A stretch of 57,420 bases of DNA from Chara braunii (GCA_003427395.1 BFEA01000282.1:1614964-1672383), one strand, 5' to 3'; numbered from the stretch's first letter, positions 1 to 11,125 are shown. Numbers and translations: made by a program. The notes: generated by a model from the sequence alone, not told the origin.

Positions 1-960
1 GCAACTGTTCTACAGATGTGCAGATCTAGGGTCTGCTGTGTGAGCAGACCCTCACCACTGTAGAGCAGCCCCCTAAGCAAGGGGGTCTTCTGTTCCAGCA
101 CCAGCTGCCACGTGGCAGGGCAGATGGCCACGTACCCAACCAACAGCAGCCAACGGCGCGAGGGGGGGGGGGGGAAATAGCAGCCCGGCCGTTGCTGATC
201 TGCGGGCCGCTGCTCGCTGCTTGCCACAACGATTTTTTCCTTTCATCTTTGCGGGGGGGGGTAAATAGCCAGCACGACACCTCTTCAACACGAGTGTGCC
301 GTATTACAAGACCACGCATACACCGTGGTGAGTGTGTTACGAGGGTGGCTATGCACGTGCATAGCACAGCAGGTGCCTGGGTTCAAACCCCAGCGTCAGC
401 AAGATCCCGGATCTTGATAATATAAGGGGCGGGGCGGGGCAGCGGGCCAGCGTGGGCACGTGGCGCGTGTGCGGGGTGCGGCGGCCTTGGCCTTGGCGCT
501 TGCTCGCGCGCGTCGTGACAGCGGTTCCCTTTTCGCCACTTTTCGCCACGTGTCGCTCTCCTGCTCCTGCACCTTTTTTCCCTCTGTTTTTGGCAAAAAA
601 AAACAGGAAAAAGCGAAAAATCCCGCTGTCGGGATTTGCTGTTTTCCCGTATGTGCGGTGTGGCTGGTGGGAGCGGGGACCGTTCTCGCTCCGATACCAA
701 TGTGGCAGACCCACCGGGTGTGGTGCTCCGCCAGAGATAGAGATGGAGATGGAGGAAGAAGGGGGAGCGAGATGGCACAGCGCAGCTCCCACGCCAGACT
801 TCAACGCACGTACTCCAAACTGAGCGAATGCAGAATGAGACCGAAAACAGACAACAGTTGGGGTATACCCTAGCGGACTGACGGGACTGAACTGGACTGG
901 CTGGTACCGACAGAGGTACTGGCCTGGACTGGACTGCCCCGAATACAACATAGGTCTGTG
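1..960. other. Intergenic, GC-rich, no gene seen
   Basis: No protein family is recognisable on either strand. The stretch has G homopolymers at 162-174 and 253-261, a GC-rich block at 424-520, and low-complexity GGACTGG-type repetition near 880-945 that probably belongs to the decayed gag upstream of the zinc knuckle at 1013. The longest open frame, on the minus strand at 349-1020, runs antisense through the tRNA-like T-arm and is not credible as a gene. Confidence 0.6.
348..393 (+). other. tRNA-like relic (T-arm/B-box), SINE or tRNA pseudogene
   Basis: Positions 377-393 form a perfect T-arm-like hairpin with a 5-bp stem (CTGGG/CCCAG) around the loop TTCAAAC, which also matches the RNA polymerase III B box. 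Just upstream, 348-365 is an 18-bp perfect palindrome in the place of the anticodon arm. No matching acceptor stem or clear A box is seen, so a working tRNA is unlikely. A tRNA-derived SINE head or a tRNA pseudogene fits better. Confidence 0.4.
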
Positions 961-1012
961 AGAACAGGCCAAGGGGCTGGTCTCACAGGCCGACCAGAGG
1001 TCCGCTACAACG

Positions 1013-1052
1013 TGCCTCAATTGTGTATGGGCACATAGCGAGGAACTGCAAG
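1013..1052 (+). pseudogene. gag zinc knuckle remnant
   Basis: A CX2C half (CLNC, 1013-1024) is followed, after a 1-base frame change at 1028, by GHIARNCK (1029-1052), the standard second half of a retroviral-type CCHC nucleocapsid knuckle, which binds the RNA genome during packaging. The shift separates the two halves, so gag cannot be made intact here. No other gag domain can be recognised upstream. Confidence 0.65.
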
Positions 1053-1569
1053 AGTAATCGAGTCACCGGGAAGGTAATATCCCCTGTAGTGGTTGTCGGA
1101 TCTTCCAACTCTGGTGGTGCTTCTGCGAGCACTTCGCAGGGAAGCACCTCGGGCCAATAGGAATGTTAGTCGCTCCTACTCGTGCTGAAGTGGTAATCTT
1201 ACCTTCTCCATTTCAGACGATGGCCAAGGCTATTGACCACTTGATCACCCCGCAGACAGATCTATAGACCAATCGATGTTTTGTTCGTGGATGTGTCTGG
1301 GTCCTTAGATAAGTTAGAGACTGAGTGGTTAGAGAAAAACCCTAGAGACTCTTGGGCGATTTTGAACAAAGGTTCAAAGGCTGAACATTTTGTGGTAGAA
1401 GTCAATATAGGTGGCTGAAAGGTTGGTACCTTCGCATACATAGGTTCTACACATAATTTCACCAGTTGTGCTTGTGTGGATAGGCCGCGCTTAAGGGACC
1501 GAGTGCAGCAGCTTAGCAGATCTGTAGCATCTACATTGGTCAACAAGCACTCCATGATAATTAGAGACC

Positions 1570-1788
1570 ATGTCAAGGACGTATTCTGTATCTTCTATTG
1601 TGGAGGGAGCGAACCGAGACACGATGTCGTTCATTGTTAGCGGCGAGCTGCCATTCGACATGTTGCTAGGTATGTACTACCTCGAGGTTGTTAAGCCTCA
1701 AGATGGAAGATTCATTGGGCTGCAGAAGTTTAAGGCTAGCAGACTAGTGAAGAACTATAGTTTGCATGTGCTCGTCATCTTTCTATAA
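1570..1788 (+). pseudogene. Aspartic protease remnant (C-terminal half)
   Basis: The frame contains SFIVSGELPFDMLLGMYYLE, which matches the retropepsin C-terminal region of Ty3/gypsy elements, where a hydrophobic LPxDxLLGMxWL block follows the active site. The D-S/T-G active-site motif itself is not seen upstream in a continuous frame. In a working element this enzyme cuts the Gag-Pol polyprotein. It lies just before the RT remnant, as expected. Confidence 0.6.
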
Positions 1789-1878
1789 CTACTTCAAGCA
1801 GAGCTACGAGGAAGGAATGTATCTAGTTTTTGTCTTTCAGAAAAGGAAGGTCGTAAAACACCTCCAGAGATAGAAGCA

Positions 1879-2480
1879 ATGATTGCCCAATATTCAGACC
1901 TCCTTGAGGAGCCTAGGGGTGTGGTAGAAAAGGAGATTGTCCACGTGATAGAAGCCGTCCACGGTAGCAAGGAACCTAGAGGACGGATGTACAGGATGTC
2001 TCCTGCGGAGTTAAATAAGCTCCGCCACCAGCTCGAGGAGCTCACAGAGAAGGACTGGATTCGACCAAGTACGTGCCCCTATGGAGTGCCAGTTTTATTT
2101 GTCCCAAAGAAAGGGGGGACACTAAGTATGTACATTGACTATAGGGGCCTCAATGTCATCACCGCTAAGAACAAGGAACCCCTACCACACATTGACAACC
2201 CCTTGGATAGAGTGCAGAGATGCCGATACTTCACTAAGATAAATTGAAGTCTGAATACCATCCGATTGCTATTAGACCCGAGGACCAACACAAAACCGCC
2301 TTTCAGACCAAGTACGGTTTGTACAAGTTTGTGGCGATGCCCTTTGACCTATGCAATGCTTTTGTAACGTTTTAACACGCAATGAACTTGATCTTTCATG
2401 ACTACTTAGACAAGTTTATCGTCGTGTACCTCGACGATATCCTTATCTTTAGTAGGACTGTAGAGGGCACCGGTACAAGG
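1879..2480 (+). pseudogene. Ty3/gypsy reverse transcriptase remnant
   Basis: The first frame (1879-2247) carries the classic fingers/palm sequence, including RMSPAEL, the LRHQLEEL helix, GVPVLFVPKKGG and DYRGLN. It ends at motif A, where the expected catalytic aspartate is an asparagine (AAT, 2242-2244) followed at once by a stop. Homology resumes in another frame from 2247 with SEYHPIAIR, FQTKYGLYKFVAMPF and the catalytic YLDD box at 2427-2438. A TAA stop interrupts this second frame at 2373-2375. After SRT the sequence jumps to the EKCEFG region, so an internal deletion is likely. The enzyme is dead. Confidence 0.92.
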
Positions 2481-3275
2481 TTAACTTAGAGAAATGCGAA
2501 TTTGGTCGCACCAAAATCTTGTATCTGGGTCATGAGATTTTTGCGGATGAATTGAGGCTAGATGATGCCAAAGTGGGCAGCATACGTGACTGGCCCAGAC
2601 CTCAGTTCATGACTGAGGTGAGGTCGTTCTTGGGGATGACAGACTACTGTCGTCCGTTTGTCAAGAATTATAGTACTGTGGTCTCCCCTCTAATTGACCT
2701 CACTCGCCTTGACACCCGATGAGAGTGGACTGAAGAGTGTGAGTCATCCTTCAAGAGATCGAAGTATGCCCTAATGCACTATGAAGTCCTCAAACTTTCG
2801 GATCATGAACATCCCTTTGTTGTGACTACAAACACCAGCCAATACGGCATATGCGGGGTCCTTGCATAGGAGGGGAAAAGTTGAGGTCGATCTAGTACAT
2901 GAGCTAAAAGATGCCATCTCATAAATTAACTAAGTCCATGTATGAGTGTGAGCTGTATGCCCTCTACAAAGCGCTGGTCCACTAGAGACACTACCTCCTA
3001 GGCAGATTCTTTTATGTGAGATCTAACCACGAGACATTGTGCTGGATTAAGACAACCCATGCTTTCCGACGCACTTAAAAGGTGGATTGAAGTCGTAGAT
3101 ATGTATGATTTCAAGCTCGACCCTCTGAAGGGAGAGTACAACAAAGTGGTTGATGCATTATCGCGTAGGGCAGACTATCTGACCACGCTAGTGATTGAGT
3201 ATGTGATTTTTGATGATGTAACTCCATCTATGGGGAAGTCTATCAAGAGGAAATTGTCTTGTCCGAGATCATAAG
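2481..3275 (+). pseudogene. RT connection and RNase H remnant
   Basis: YLGHEI, DWPRPQ and VRSFLGMTDYCRPFV mark the RT thumb/connection (2519-2722). RNase H follows in changing frames: ECESSFKRSKYAL, then FVVTTNTSQYGICGVLA, YECELYALYKALVH and RHYLLGRFFYVRSNHETL, and finally the tether-like segment RRADYL. Two residues that are normally catalytic aspartates read as asparagine: TNTS (AAC, 2831-2833) for TDAS, and SNH (AAC, 3025-3027) for TDH. Together with the RT change this is the same G-to-A type of loss three times. Confidence 0.85.
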
Positions 3276-3379
3276 CAAACTCGAAACTAAAGACTAGGCT
3301 ACTTCCGAAGAGTTTGGGATGGTTGATGACTTGCTATTCCTTGAGAAGGTTGGGAAGAAACGTTTGTGTGTTCCGAATA

Positions 3380-3803
3380 AAGAGTCTTTACGTAGTTTAT
3401 TTTTAGGTGAGTGTCACAATGCAACCAGACATTTTGGCTATGAAAGACAACTGCAAACTTGGTGCAGAAATTTTGGTGGCCCACAATGATGGAGGATGCA
3501 AAAAAGTATGTAGAGACTTGTCCGGTTTGTCAATGGGACAAGTCGTGGACGCAGACATGACTTGGTCTTATTAAGCCCTTGCCTATACCTGCTAATCCTG
3601 GTCAGAGTGTCTCGATGGATTTCATAGATACTCTTGTGACCAGCAAAACCGGTAAACGTCACATCTTCAACATTGTGGACATGTTCACTAAGTACGCTAG
3701 ACTATCATTCTCCAACAACGTCTCCCCTCATCCTGCAGACCTCCATTCTCCTCTCCAACGACATTTCCTCTCCCTCCTCTCAGGCAACACCACCCCACAG
3801 TAG
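3380..3803 (+). pseudogene. Integrase remnant (HHCC finger and DD of DDE core)
   Basis: The N-terminal zinc finger is readable: histidines at 3415-3417 and 3430-3432 in ECHNATRHFG, and CPVC at 3519-3530. The catalytic core then begins with SMDFIDTLVTSKTG (Asp codon 3618-3620) and NIVDMFTKYARL (Asp codon 3678-3680). Frame changes fall between finger and core. Recognisable homology stops near 3715, so the glutamate of the DDE triad and the C-terminal domain are missing. The open frame to 3803 after that has no recognisable sequence. Confidence 0.88.
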
Positions 3804-4505
3804 TAGCTGGCTTTTATTGCCAACCGAAGGCATGTGGGCAGCTACTTTGCCCACATCCAGACAAAAATTCGTGGGTGCTCCTGAACCTCGATCTAAATCA
3901 ACGGTCAGGAGTTGGTGCCTTTGTTTTCCCCTAGGGAAACCAAGGTCATCAATTCCCGGAAGCACCTGGCCTTCTCCGTAGGTCACATGCTCAAGGAAAT
4001 GGTTGTACCCAACCATTTACCGCAACCTGTTCAAAATGAATAGTTGCAGTCCTTTCCCCCTTCTAGAACCTTCCACCGCCTGCATCTATCCCATGCCCAT
4101 GGCCACGTACGTGGCCGTTATTTTTTTTCTTTTTTCTTTCTTATTCTTTTTGTAGGCGCAGTTCGCCGTTCTAAAACGAACTGTCACCCGATCGCTTCAC
4201 AAGGTTAACTAGAGTCTAGCTCAACAGGGGCTCATTCCTTTGTGTGCGCCCGTATCGGGCACATAAGGTGTGCCTGATTCGAGCGCAGTCGGCTGAAGCC
4301 GACTTTGAAGGATCAAAAACCAACATCGCTCTGAATATTTGGCTGTCACCAGCCAATATCCCCGTGGTAGCTTTTCTGACACCTCTAGCTTCAAGTCCTG
4401 AAACGCTAAAGGATCAATAGGCCACCCTCACTCCTAAGTGTCATGTACCTTCCGCTTGATTGTGGAAGCATACATGGCCTCACCCTGCTGCAGCCTGCTC
4501 ACCGA
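3804..4505. other. No gene seen
   Basis: A short plus-strand stretch around 3880-4030 reads as plausible protein (RETKVINSRKHLAFSVGHML) but matches no family I recognise. It could be a decayed 3' part of element 1. A T-rich tract lies at about 4120-4150. Confidence 0.4.
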
Positions 4506-5095
4506 AACGAACGGGCGCAGACTCTGAAGGTGCGTAAGGGGAAACCGAAAAAAAAGAAAGATCTAAAATAAAATTTGAAAAAAAACTAAAGAAATAAAAA
4601 AAGTAAAAAAACTAGTTCCTACAACGGCCGCCTATAGTTGTCATGGGGACATTAAGTCCCTTTACTTCTAGTGGCGCCATCTGTCGTTTCCTTTTAGTAT
4701 GGCAGTGTATATTCCATGTTCTAGCGGTAGATTCATTCGATTTTGTTGATCCTTCACCCAAACTGTCGGGGTGCAACCTTCTGATGAATCGGTGCAAGTC
4801 CGACGAAACAGTCTGGCACAGTCATCCCCCACTATGGCCCGTTCATCAAAACGAACGGGCGCCTACGTACTGAAAATGAACGAGGGGAAGAAAAAAAAAA
4901 AAAATCTAAAAAAGATCTTAAAGAAAAAATCTAAAAACAAATCTAAGAAAAAATCCTGAAGAAAACTCAGAAAAAAAAAGAAAAGAAAAAACTTATCTTA
5001 GAAAAAAAACGGCTGCTCGTTTTCAACGGGCGCCGACTGTCTTTCCTTAGGGACACTAAATCCCCTTACTTCTGCCAGCGCCACCTGACGCATCG
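4506..5095. repeat. Two diverged copies of an A-rich repeat with GAACGGGCGC
   Basis: Two units start with AACGAACGGGC (about 4506 and 4849), run through long A-rich AAATCTAAAAAA-type spacers, and end with a similar block: GGGGACATTAAGTCCC...TGGCGCCA near 4644-4680 and its counterpart near 5050-5095. Before the second unit, GCCCGTTC and GAACGGGC form an inverted repeat around TCATCAAAAC (4837-4862). Confidence 0.6.
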
Positions 5096-5111
5096 TTTCA
5101 ATTTTAGTTTC

Positions 5112-5112
<1 letters not shown>

Positions 5113-5164
<52 letters not shown>
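5113..5164. repeat. 52-base T homopolymer
   Basis: An uninterrupted run of T. If it is the poly(A) tail of a minus-strand retroposon, the body would lie to the right, where a B-box-like GAGTTCAATCC occurs near 5210, though on the opposite strand to that expected. Homopolymers of this length are also prone to assembly error. Confidence 0.9.
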
Positions 5165-6924
5165 CCCGTGCCATGGTGGTACACCCACGAACTGTTGAAA
5201 TATAGACCCGAGTTCAATCCCGGTTGGGATCGGGAAAAATATTAGACCATTTCTCGATTTATGCGCGTCATCCATATGCAGGGGCCATGTTGATCCCCGC
5301 GGCCGATCTGAGCCGCGCGATCCTTGCGATCAACGATCGGAATCGACTACGCCGACAACGTTCAGAGTAGGCAGCTCCAGAAGGAGCTATCCCGGTGTAG
5401 GGTCATACCCTATTAGACTTTCGAGCCCGAGTCGACCCCACTGCGGGTCCAAGTTGGCTCTGCTCCGCCCGCACTCATGCTGAGGGCGAGGAGCGTTCGT
5501 CACAGGGGCACCCCCGCCTAGTGCTTTGAGATGGATGGGGATGGGTCATTTTGCGAGAGAGTTTTGATATTGGGGATATAGCTCCGCCCTCTTGCTGGAT
5601 GGTAGACGCGCCAAAACTTTTTCCCAATCGCGATTTTTCTTGATGCTTTGAGATGTTATCATGCAATTGCTCCTTCCAATACTCAAACAGTCCAGGGGGT
5701 TTATTGAAAGCCTTTTTTCTTTTATGCGTAGGCCAAGCGTCATCCTTGGGCCACGCCTGCATTCACTAAGCATGAGCCCTCAAAACCTTGTTGAGCGCGC
5801 GAACGCCCTTCGGCTCAGGCCCGCGGACCATGTTTCGCGGTCCCCTTACGCCTCCCTAGCGCTTTGCCTGCTTCCCTCTTTGGCCATCCTACCCATGACT
5901 TTCATTGTCGCATACATTATGCATGTCTTTCTTTTGTCCAGCCTATGCATTTGTCCTATACACCCCTTAGTCTTTTGGGGGCCACATCCCGCATATACGT
6001 CCAAAGTCTTTATTTTAATCGAGGTGGCCGTCTTAGCCGCCTTATGTCTTGCAATTTGCTATGGCCGACTTTGCTTTGCACAAACCTGCTCAAGAACTTA
6101 TTCAAGGGCAATGGTTAAGTCCACAACCCGTTTGACCTCAGTCTCACTTTCTCTTTGCCGCCCGACATACCCGAGACCCATTCCCGCTCAATGACTCTTT
6201 AGGCTACTTACCTGCACATCCAACACAATTTATGCAAAGCATCCCCCAGATGGGGTCAACACATAATCTCTCCCACAAGCCTAAGTTCACTTTTCCTTGC
6301 TCTTTGTGCTTTCTTTTTCCTTCCTCGGTCCAGGTCAATCTCTTCCCTTAGTCATGCATTTAGGGTAATGGTTGAGTCAACGGACCTTGCTTTAAGTACC
6401 AACTCTTCTCAGTCTTTTTTCCGGACTTGCCTCCTTCCAATTTCTCAAATGCCCCTTTTCCTTTCCTTCTCGGCGGCACAAGGGACCGACAACCCTTCCC
6501 TCGCCCACTTTCTCCACCAAGTGAGGACAAATTTCTTTCACCGTTCATTCCCTGACAATGTAACACGTGAGTAGGGGAGGGTTAGTTATACGCCAAAAGG
6601 GGAGAGGGGGAGAAGGTTAAGTCAAGGCTTTTAGAGTGTGAGAGAAGGATGACGAAGGAGAGAGGGAGGCGGTGGTGAAGGACGAAGAAGAGGAGGCAAG
6701 AGAGAGGAGGAAAAAATAGGATAGGGGAGGAGGAAGCGAGAGAGAGAGAGGAGAGGTAGGGAGAGAGACCTCCTACTCCTAATCAACTTATTCCATATTT
6801 GTCCCACCGTCCTACCCAAGGTCCTCTTTATTATACCTTTTGCTTCTTTGCGCCCCTTTGGTCATGGCCTTTGGTTGGTGAATGAGATGAAGGCGGAAGG
6901 GGGCGTGAGCCGGTTGAATATGGA
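5165..6924. other. No recognised gene
   Basis: Open frames occur on both strands, the longest being 5661-6194 plus (177 codons) and 5475-5773 minus. None shows a domain, a consistent composition or a family match. The region 6600-6780 is purine-rich with GAGA repetition. I regard the whole stretch as decayed non-coding or mobile-element DNA. Confidence 0.5.
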
Positions 6925-7945
6925 GAATGGTTGAAGATGATGGAGGAGGAAGATGGTGCGACGTGGTTGGCTATGGCGGATGGGTGAGGAAGATGGAGGA
7001 GGAAGATGGTGTGAGGTGGTCGGCTATGGTGGATGGGTGGAGGAGATGGCGGAGGAAGATGACGTGTGGTGGTTGGCTATGGTGGATGGGTGAAGGAGAT
7101 GGAGGAGGAAAACAGTACGAGGTGGTTGGCTATGGAGGATGGTTGCCGAAGATGGAAGAGGAAGATGGTGTCAGGTGGTTGGCTATGGTGGATGGGTGAA
7201 GAAGATGGAGGAGGAAGATGGTGTGAGGTGGTTGGCTATGGTGGATGGGTGAAGAAGATGAAGGAGGAAGATGGTGTGAGGTGGTTGTCTATGGAGGATG
7301 AGTGAAGATGATGGAGGGGAAAGATGGTGTGAGGTGGTCGGTTATGGTGGATGGGTCAAGAAGATGGAGGGGGAAGATGGTGTGAGGTGGTTGGCTATGG
7401 TGGATGGGTGAAGAAGATGGAGGAGGAAGATGGTGTGAGGTGGTTGGCTATGGAGGACGGGTAAAGAAGATGCAGGAGGAAGAGATGGTGTGAGGTGGTT
7501 GGCTATGGTGTATGGTTGAAAAAGATAGAGGAGGAAGATGGTGTGAGGTGGTTTGCTATGGTGGATGCGTAAAGAAGATGAAGGAGGAGGATGGTGTGAG
7601 GTGGTTGGCTATGGAGGATGGTTGAAGATGATGGAGGAGGAAGATGGTGTGAGGTGGTCGGTCATGGTGGACGGGTGAAGAAGATGGTGTGAGGTGGTTG
7701 GCTATGGAGGATGGTTGAAAATGATGGAGGAGGAAGATGGTGTGAGGTGGTCAGTCATGGTGGACGGGTGAAGAAGATGGTGTGAGGTGGTTGGCTATGG
7801 TGGATGGGTGAAGCAGATGCGGAAGGAAGATGGTGTGAGGTGGTTGGCTATGGAGGATGGTTGAAGATGATGAAGGAGGAAGATGGCGTGCGGTAGTCGG
7901 CTATGGTGGATGGGTGGAGAAGATGTAGGAGGAAGATGGTGTGAA
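6925..7945. repeat. 53-bp purine-rich minisatellite, about 19 units
   Basis: Successive occurrences of GTGGTTGGCTATGG fall at 6963, 7016, 7069, 7122 and 7175, giving a 53-bp period. Each unit also contains GATGGAGGAGGAAGATGGTG and a variant of GGATGGGTGAAGA. Because 53 is not a multiple of three, the same unit is read in rotating frames and yields spurious repetitive ORFs. Near 7660-7790 some units are shortened, suggesting higher-order rearrangement. Confidence 0.93.
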
Positions 7946-8101
7946 GTGTCTGATACCTCGTCCTACTTTAAGCGTCCTGCTTTGTCTCCCCAGGTTTTCC
8001 CTTGTCCCAGACTTCAAAAACTTCAGACATGCAACACTAGTCCTACAACACATATGCAGAAAACTTGCAGAAAACACCGATTTCAGAAAACGCAGTCTTT
8101 G

Positions 8102-8153
8102 TAGATCTGCAGATCTGCAGATTTTGCAGATTTTGCAGATTTTGCAGATTTTG
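8102..8153. repeat. 9-bp tandem repeat (CAGATTTTG)
   Basis: Two copies of a CAGATCTG-type unit are followed by four tandem copies of GCAGATTTT, a clean short minisatellite. Confidence 0.85.
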
Positions 8154-8565
8154 TCGTTTTTGTTTAAGGGGAAAACCGAAAAACACAGACTTGCATTTCC
8201 TTACCCAAACGGTGACAGAATCAGTCCTAATTTTGTGGGTTTTCTGTCTGTACCCTATGGAAGCACCCCACCAAGTTTGGTTGGATTTCGTCATCGTTTG
8301 CCCCTACTTGCCATTTTCGGGCGTCGTCCGGGCCTCAAGGTGAACCTAGTGTACTAGTTTTCAAAACATATATAAATTGATTTGCATAAAAATTAACACG
8401 ATACACCAAAATGCGCCTATAACACTAAACAAAATGGGTATTAGTTTCATCATTCTTGGAATGGCAAATTCTGACGAAAACATAATTTCATTTTTTTGTA
8501 TTATGAAAATAAAATTTGTCCAAAAAGGAGTACCTAAACCCCGTTTTTGCAAGAAAATGTACTCA

Positions 8566-8592
8566 GATGACCTGCAGGTTATGCAGGTCATC
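8566..8592. other. Perfect 11-bp stem hairpin
   Basis: GATGACCTGCA and TGCAGGTCATC form a perfect inverted repeat separated by the 5-base loop GGTTA. Nothing beside it identifies it as a terminator or regulatory site. Confidence 0.8.
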
Positions 8593-8770
8593 TATTTGTG
8601 CCTAGGCTATAAAGTCTGAGAAGTCTCAGTCCTCATATCCCTGGTTTGACGGAACTTGGCGAAAGTGCCCCCCGGTCGCATTGATCCTTTTAGTCTCATT
8701 TTCGGACCGGACCGTGCTGCGGGGGTTGGCCATTGGTTTTTCAGCGGCAGCAACCGCAGCAAGAGACACA

Positions 8771-8833
8771 ATGAGTCATCATCATCAACAACAACATTGT
8801 TATGCACAGCAACAGCAACAACAACAATCCTAG
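8771..8833. repeat. CAA/CAT trinucleotide tract
   Basis: ATCATCATCAACAACAACA and CAGCAACAGCAACAACAAC runs. They happen to lie in a 20-codon frame that begins with ATG and would encode His and Gln runs. This is a microsatellite and is not annotated as a gene. Confidence 0.7.
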
Positions 8834-8924
8834 TAGATAATTTTTTTTTTTTTCTTACCTCTTATTAACCGCGCTCGATTAGAACACATGGAGTCTCGCT
8901 TGGCAATGTGTGTGTCAAGTCGAT

Positions 8925-9705
8925 TAACCAAGGACGAATCGGACTATCACCAAGTGTATGAAATGGTCAAAGCAAGAGTGTGACTAGTGAGAACACATGC
9001 ATATGACTAGTGGAGCAGCCAAGGATGAATCGGACTATCACCAAGTGTACGAAATGGACAAAGCAAGAGTGTGACTAGTGATAACACATGCATATGACTA
9101 AGGGAACACCCAAGGATGAATCAGACTATCACCAAGTGTACGAAATGGCCAAAGCAAGAGTGTGACTAGTGAGAACACATGCATATGACTACAAGAACAA
9201 CCAAGGATGAATCGGACTATCACCAAGTGTATGAAATGGACAAAGCCAGAGTGTGACTAGTGAGAACACATGCATATAACTTGTTGAACAACCAATGATG
9301 AATCAGACTATCACCAAGTGTATGAAATGGACAAAGTAAGAGTGTGAGTAATGAGAACACATGCATATGACTAGTGAAACAGCCAAGGATTAATCATATT
9401 ATCACCAAGTATATGAAATTGATAAATCAAGAGCGTGACTAGTGAGAACACTTGTATATGACTAGTGGAACAGCCAAGGATGAATCGGACTATCACCAAG
9501 TGCATGAAATGAACAAAGCAAGAGTGTACCTAGTGAGAACGCATACATTTGACTAGTGGAACAACCAAGGATGAATCGGACTGTCACCAAGTATACGAAA
9601 TGAACAAATCAAGAGTGTGACAGTGAGAACGTATGAGTATGACTAGTGGAATAACCAAGGATGAATCAGACGATCACCAAGTGTACGAAATAGATAAAAC
9701 AAGAG
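8925..9705. repeat. 91-bp satellite, 9 units
   Basis: The landmark GGACTATCACCAAGTGTA recurs at 8941, 9032, 9123, 9214, 9305, 9396, 9487, 9578 and 9668, a regular 91-bp period (last step 90). Each unit reads roughly CCAAGGATGAATCGG, then the landmark, GAAATGGACAAAGCAAGAGTG and a tail with TGAGAACACATGCATATGAC. Units are diverged by scattered substitutions. Confidence 0.96.
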
Positions 9706-10990
9706 TGAAGAGTCATTCAAAACACCGGAATGAGCCCGAACCAAAATTGCGTTTTACTACTAAGGGAAGAGATGGAGAGAAAGTGAACACTCTCATGCAT
9801 GAGATCTCAAGATAGAAAGTGACGATTTACATGAGAGTGAAGGAATGGAAAGATCATCAAAACACTAGGATAAGCACAAACAAAAGTTGCGATTTTTTAC
9901 TAAGTGAAGAAATGGAGAAAAAGTAAGGGGGAGAGTGAGTAAAACTTACTCTTATGCATGAAATCACAAGGTAGAAAACGGTGGTTCACATGAGACTGAA
10001 GGAATGGAATGACAAGAGTGAAAGATCATCAAAATGCTAGGATAAGCACAAACAGAAGTTGCGATTTGTTATTAACTGAAGAAATGAAGAGAAAGTGAGA
10101 GGCACGCGCGAAATCTCAAGATTGAAAGTGATGATTCACATGAAAATGAAGGAATTGACTAAACAAGAGTGAAAGATCATCAAAGCACTAAGAGGAGCAC
10201 AAACAAAAATTGCGATTTGCTACTAAGTGAAGAAATTGAGAGAAAGTGAAGAGAGAGTCATGCACAAAATCTCAAGATAGAAAGTGACGATTCACATAGG
10301 AATGAAGGAATGGACTAAACAATGGTGAAAGATTGTCAAAACACTAGGATGAGCACAAACAAAAGTTGTCATTTGCTACAAAGTGAAGAAATGGAGAAAA
10401 AGTGAAGAGAGAGTGAGTGAAACTTACTCTCATGCATGAAATCACAAGATACAAAGTGGCAATTCACATGGGAGTGAAGGAATGGACAAAACAAGAGTGA
10501 AAGATCATCAAAACAGTAGGATGAGCACAAACAAAAGTTGCGATTCGCTACTAAGTGAAGAAATGGAGAGAAAGTGAAAAGAGAGTGAGCGAAACTCTCT
10601 CTCATGCATGAAATCATATGATAGAAAGTGGCGATTCACATGGGAGTGAAAGAATGGACAAAACAAAAGTGAAAGATCATCAAAACACTAGGATGAGCAC
10701 AAACAACAGTTGTGATTTGCTACTAAGTGAAGAAATTGAGAGAAAGTGAAGGGGGAGTGAGTTTCATGTATGAAATCACAAGATAGAAAGTGACGATTCA
10801 CATGGGAGTGAAGGAATGAACAAAACAAGAGTGAAAGATCATCAAAACACTAGGATGAGCACAAACAAAAGTTACGATTTGCTACTAAATGAAGAAATGG
10901 AGAGAAAGTGAGGGGAGAGTGAATGAAACTCACTCTCATGCAGAAAATCTCAAAATAAAAAGTGACAATTTACATAGAAGTGCAGGATGA
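9706..10990. repeat. About 172-bp satellite, 8 units
   Basis: GATCATCAAAAC or a close variant occurs near 9709, 9852, 10024, 10175, 10331, 10503, 10675 and 10837. Full units are 172 bp and some are shortened to 151-162 bp. Units share AAAGTTGCGATTTGCTACTA, AAGTGAAGAAATGGAGAGA, CTCTCATGCATGAAATC and GAATGGACAAAACAAGAGTG. The array adjoins the 91-bp satellite directly. Confidence 0.95.
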
Positions 10991-11125
10991 GTCCATGGGG
11001 AGACCATTTCTAGTGGAAAAGTCTCCTACTATCTATTTTAAGCTTTGGAAAGTGTTTATGGAGAGAGAGAAGATGAGGAAGAAAAACAAAAGGAAATGGG
11101 TGAACATGGAGGAGTAGGAGAAGAG

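Larger units (their letters stand above)
1013..3720 (+). mobile_element. Decayed Ty3/gypsy LTR-retrotransposon, gag-pol (element 1)
   Basis: Remains of one Ty3/gypsy gag-pol are read in order: CCHC zinc knuckle, C-terminal protease, reverse transcriptase with YLDD, RNase H, then integrase with its HHCC finger and first two catalytic aspartates. The order PR-RT-RH-IN is diagnostic of Ty3/gypsy rather than Ty1/copia. The reading frame changes many times, in-frame stops are frequent, and roughly 30 residues are missing after the YLDD block. Integrase homology fades at about 3720, before the third catalytic residue. LTRs were not identified. Confidence 0.9.

Noticed and set aside
349-1020. 223-codon minus-strand frame ending LTLGFEPRHLLCYARA
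   Set aside because: The GFEPR-type ending is the usual translation of a tRNA T-arm in reverse, and the rest is antisense to gag remains. No coding signature.
5661-6194. 177-codon plus-strand frame with hydrophobic stretches
   Set aside because: Hydrophobic segments follow from T-rich sequence; no homologous family, conserved block or plausible start context.
6927-7305. Repetitive Gly/Trp/Asp/Glu protein frames
   Set aside because: Produced by a 53-bp minisatellite that is open in several frames.
8925-10990. CRISPR-like array
   Set aside because: Repeats are continuous tandem satellites with no unique spacers, in a eukaryotic context.
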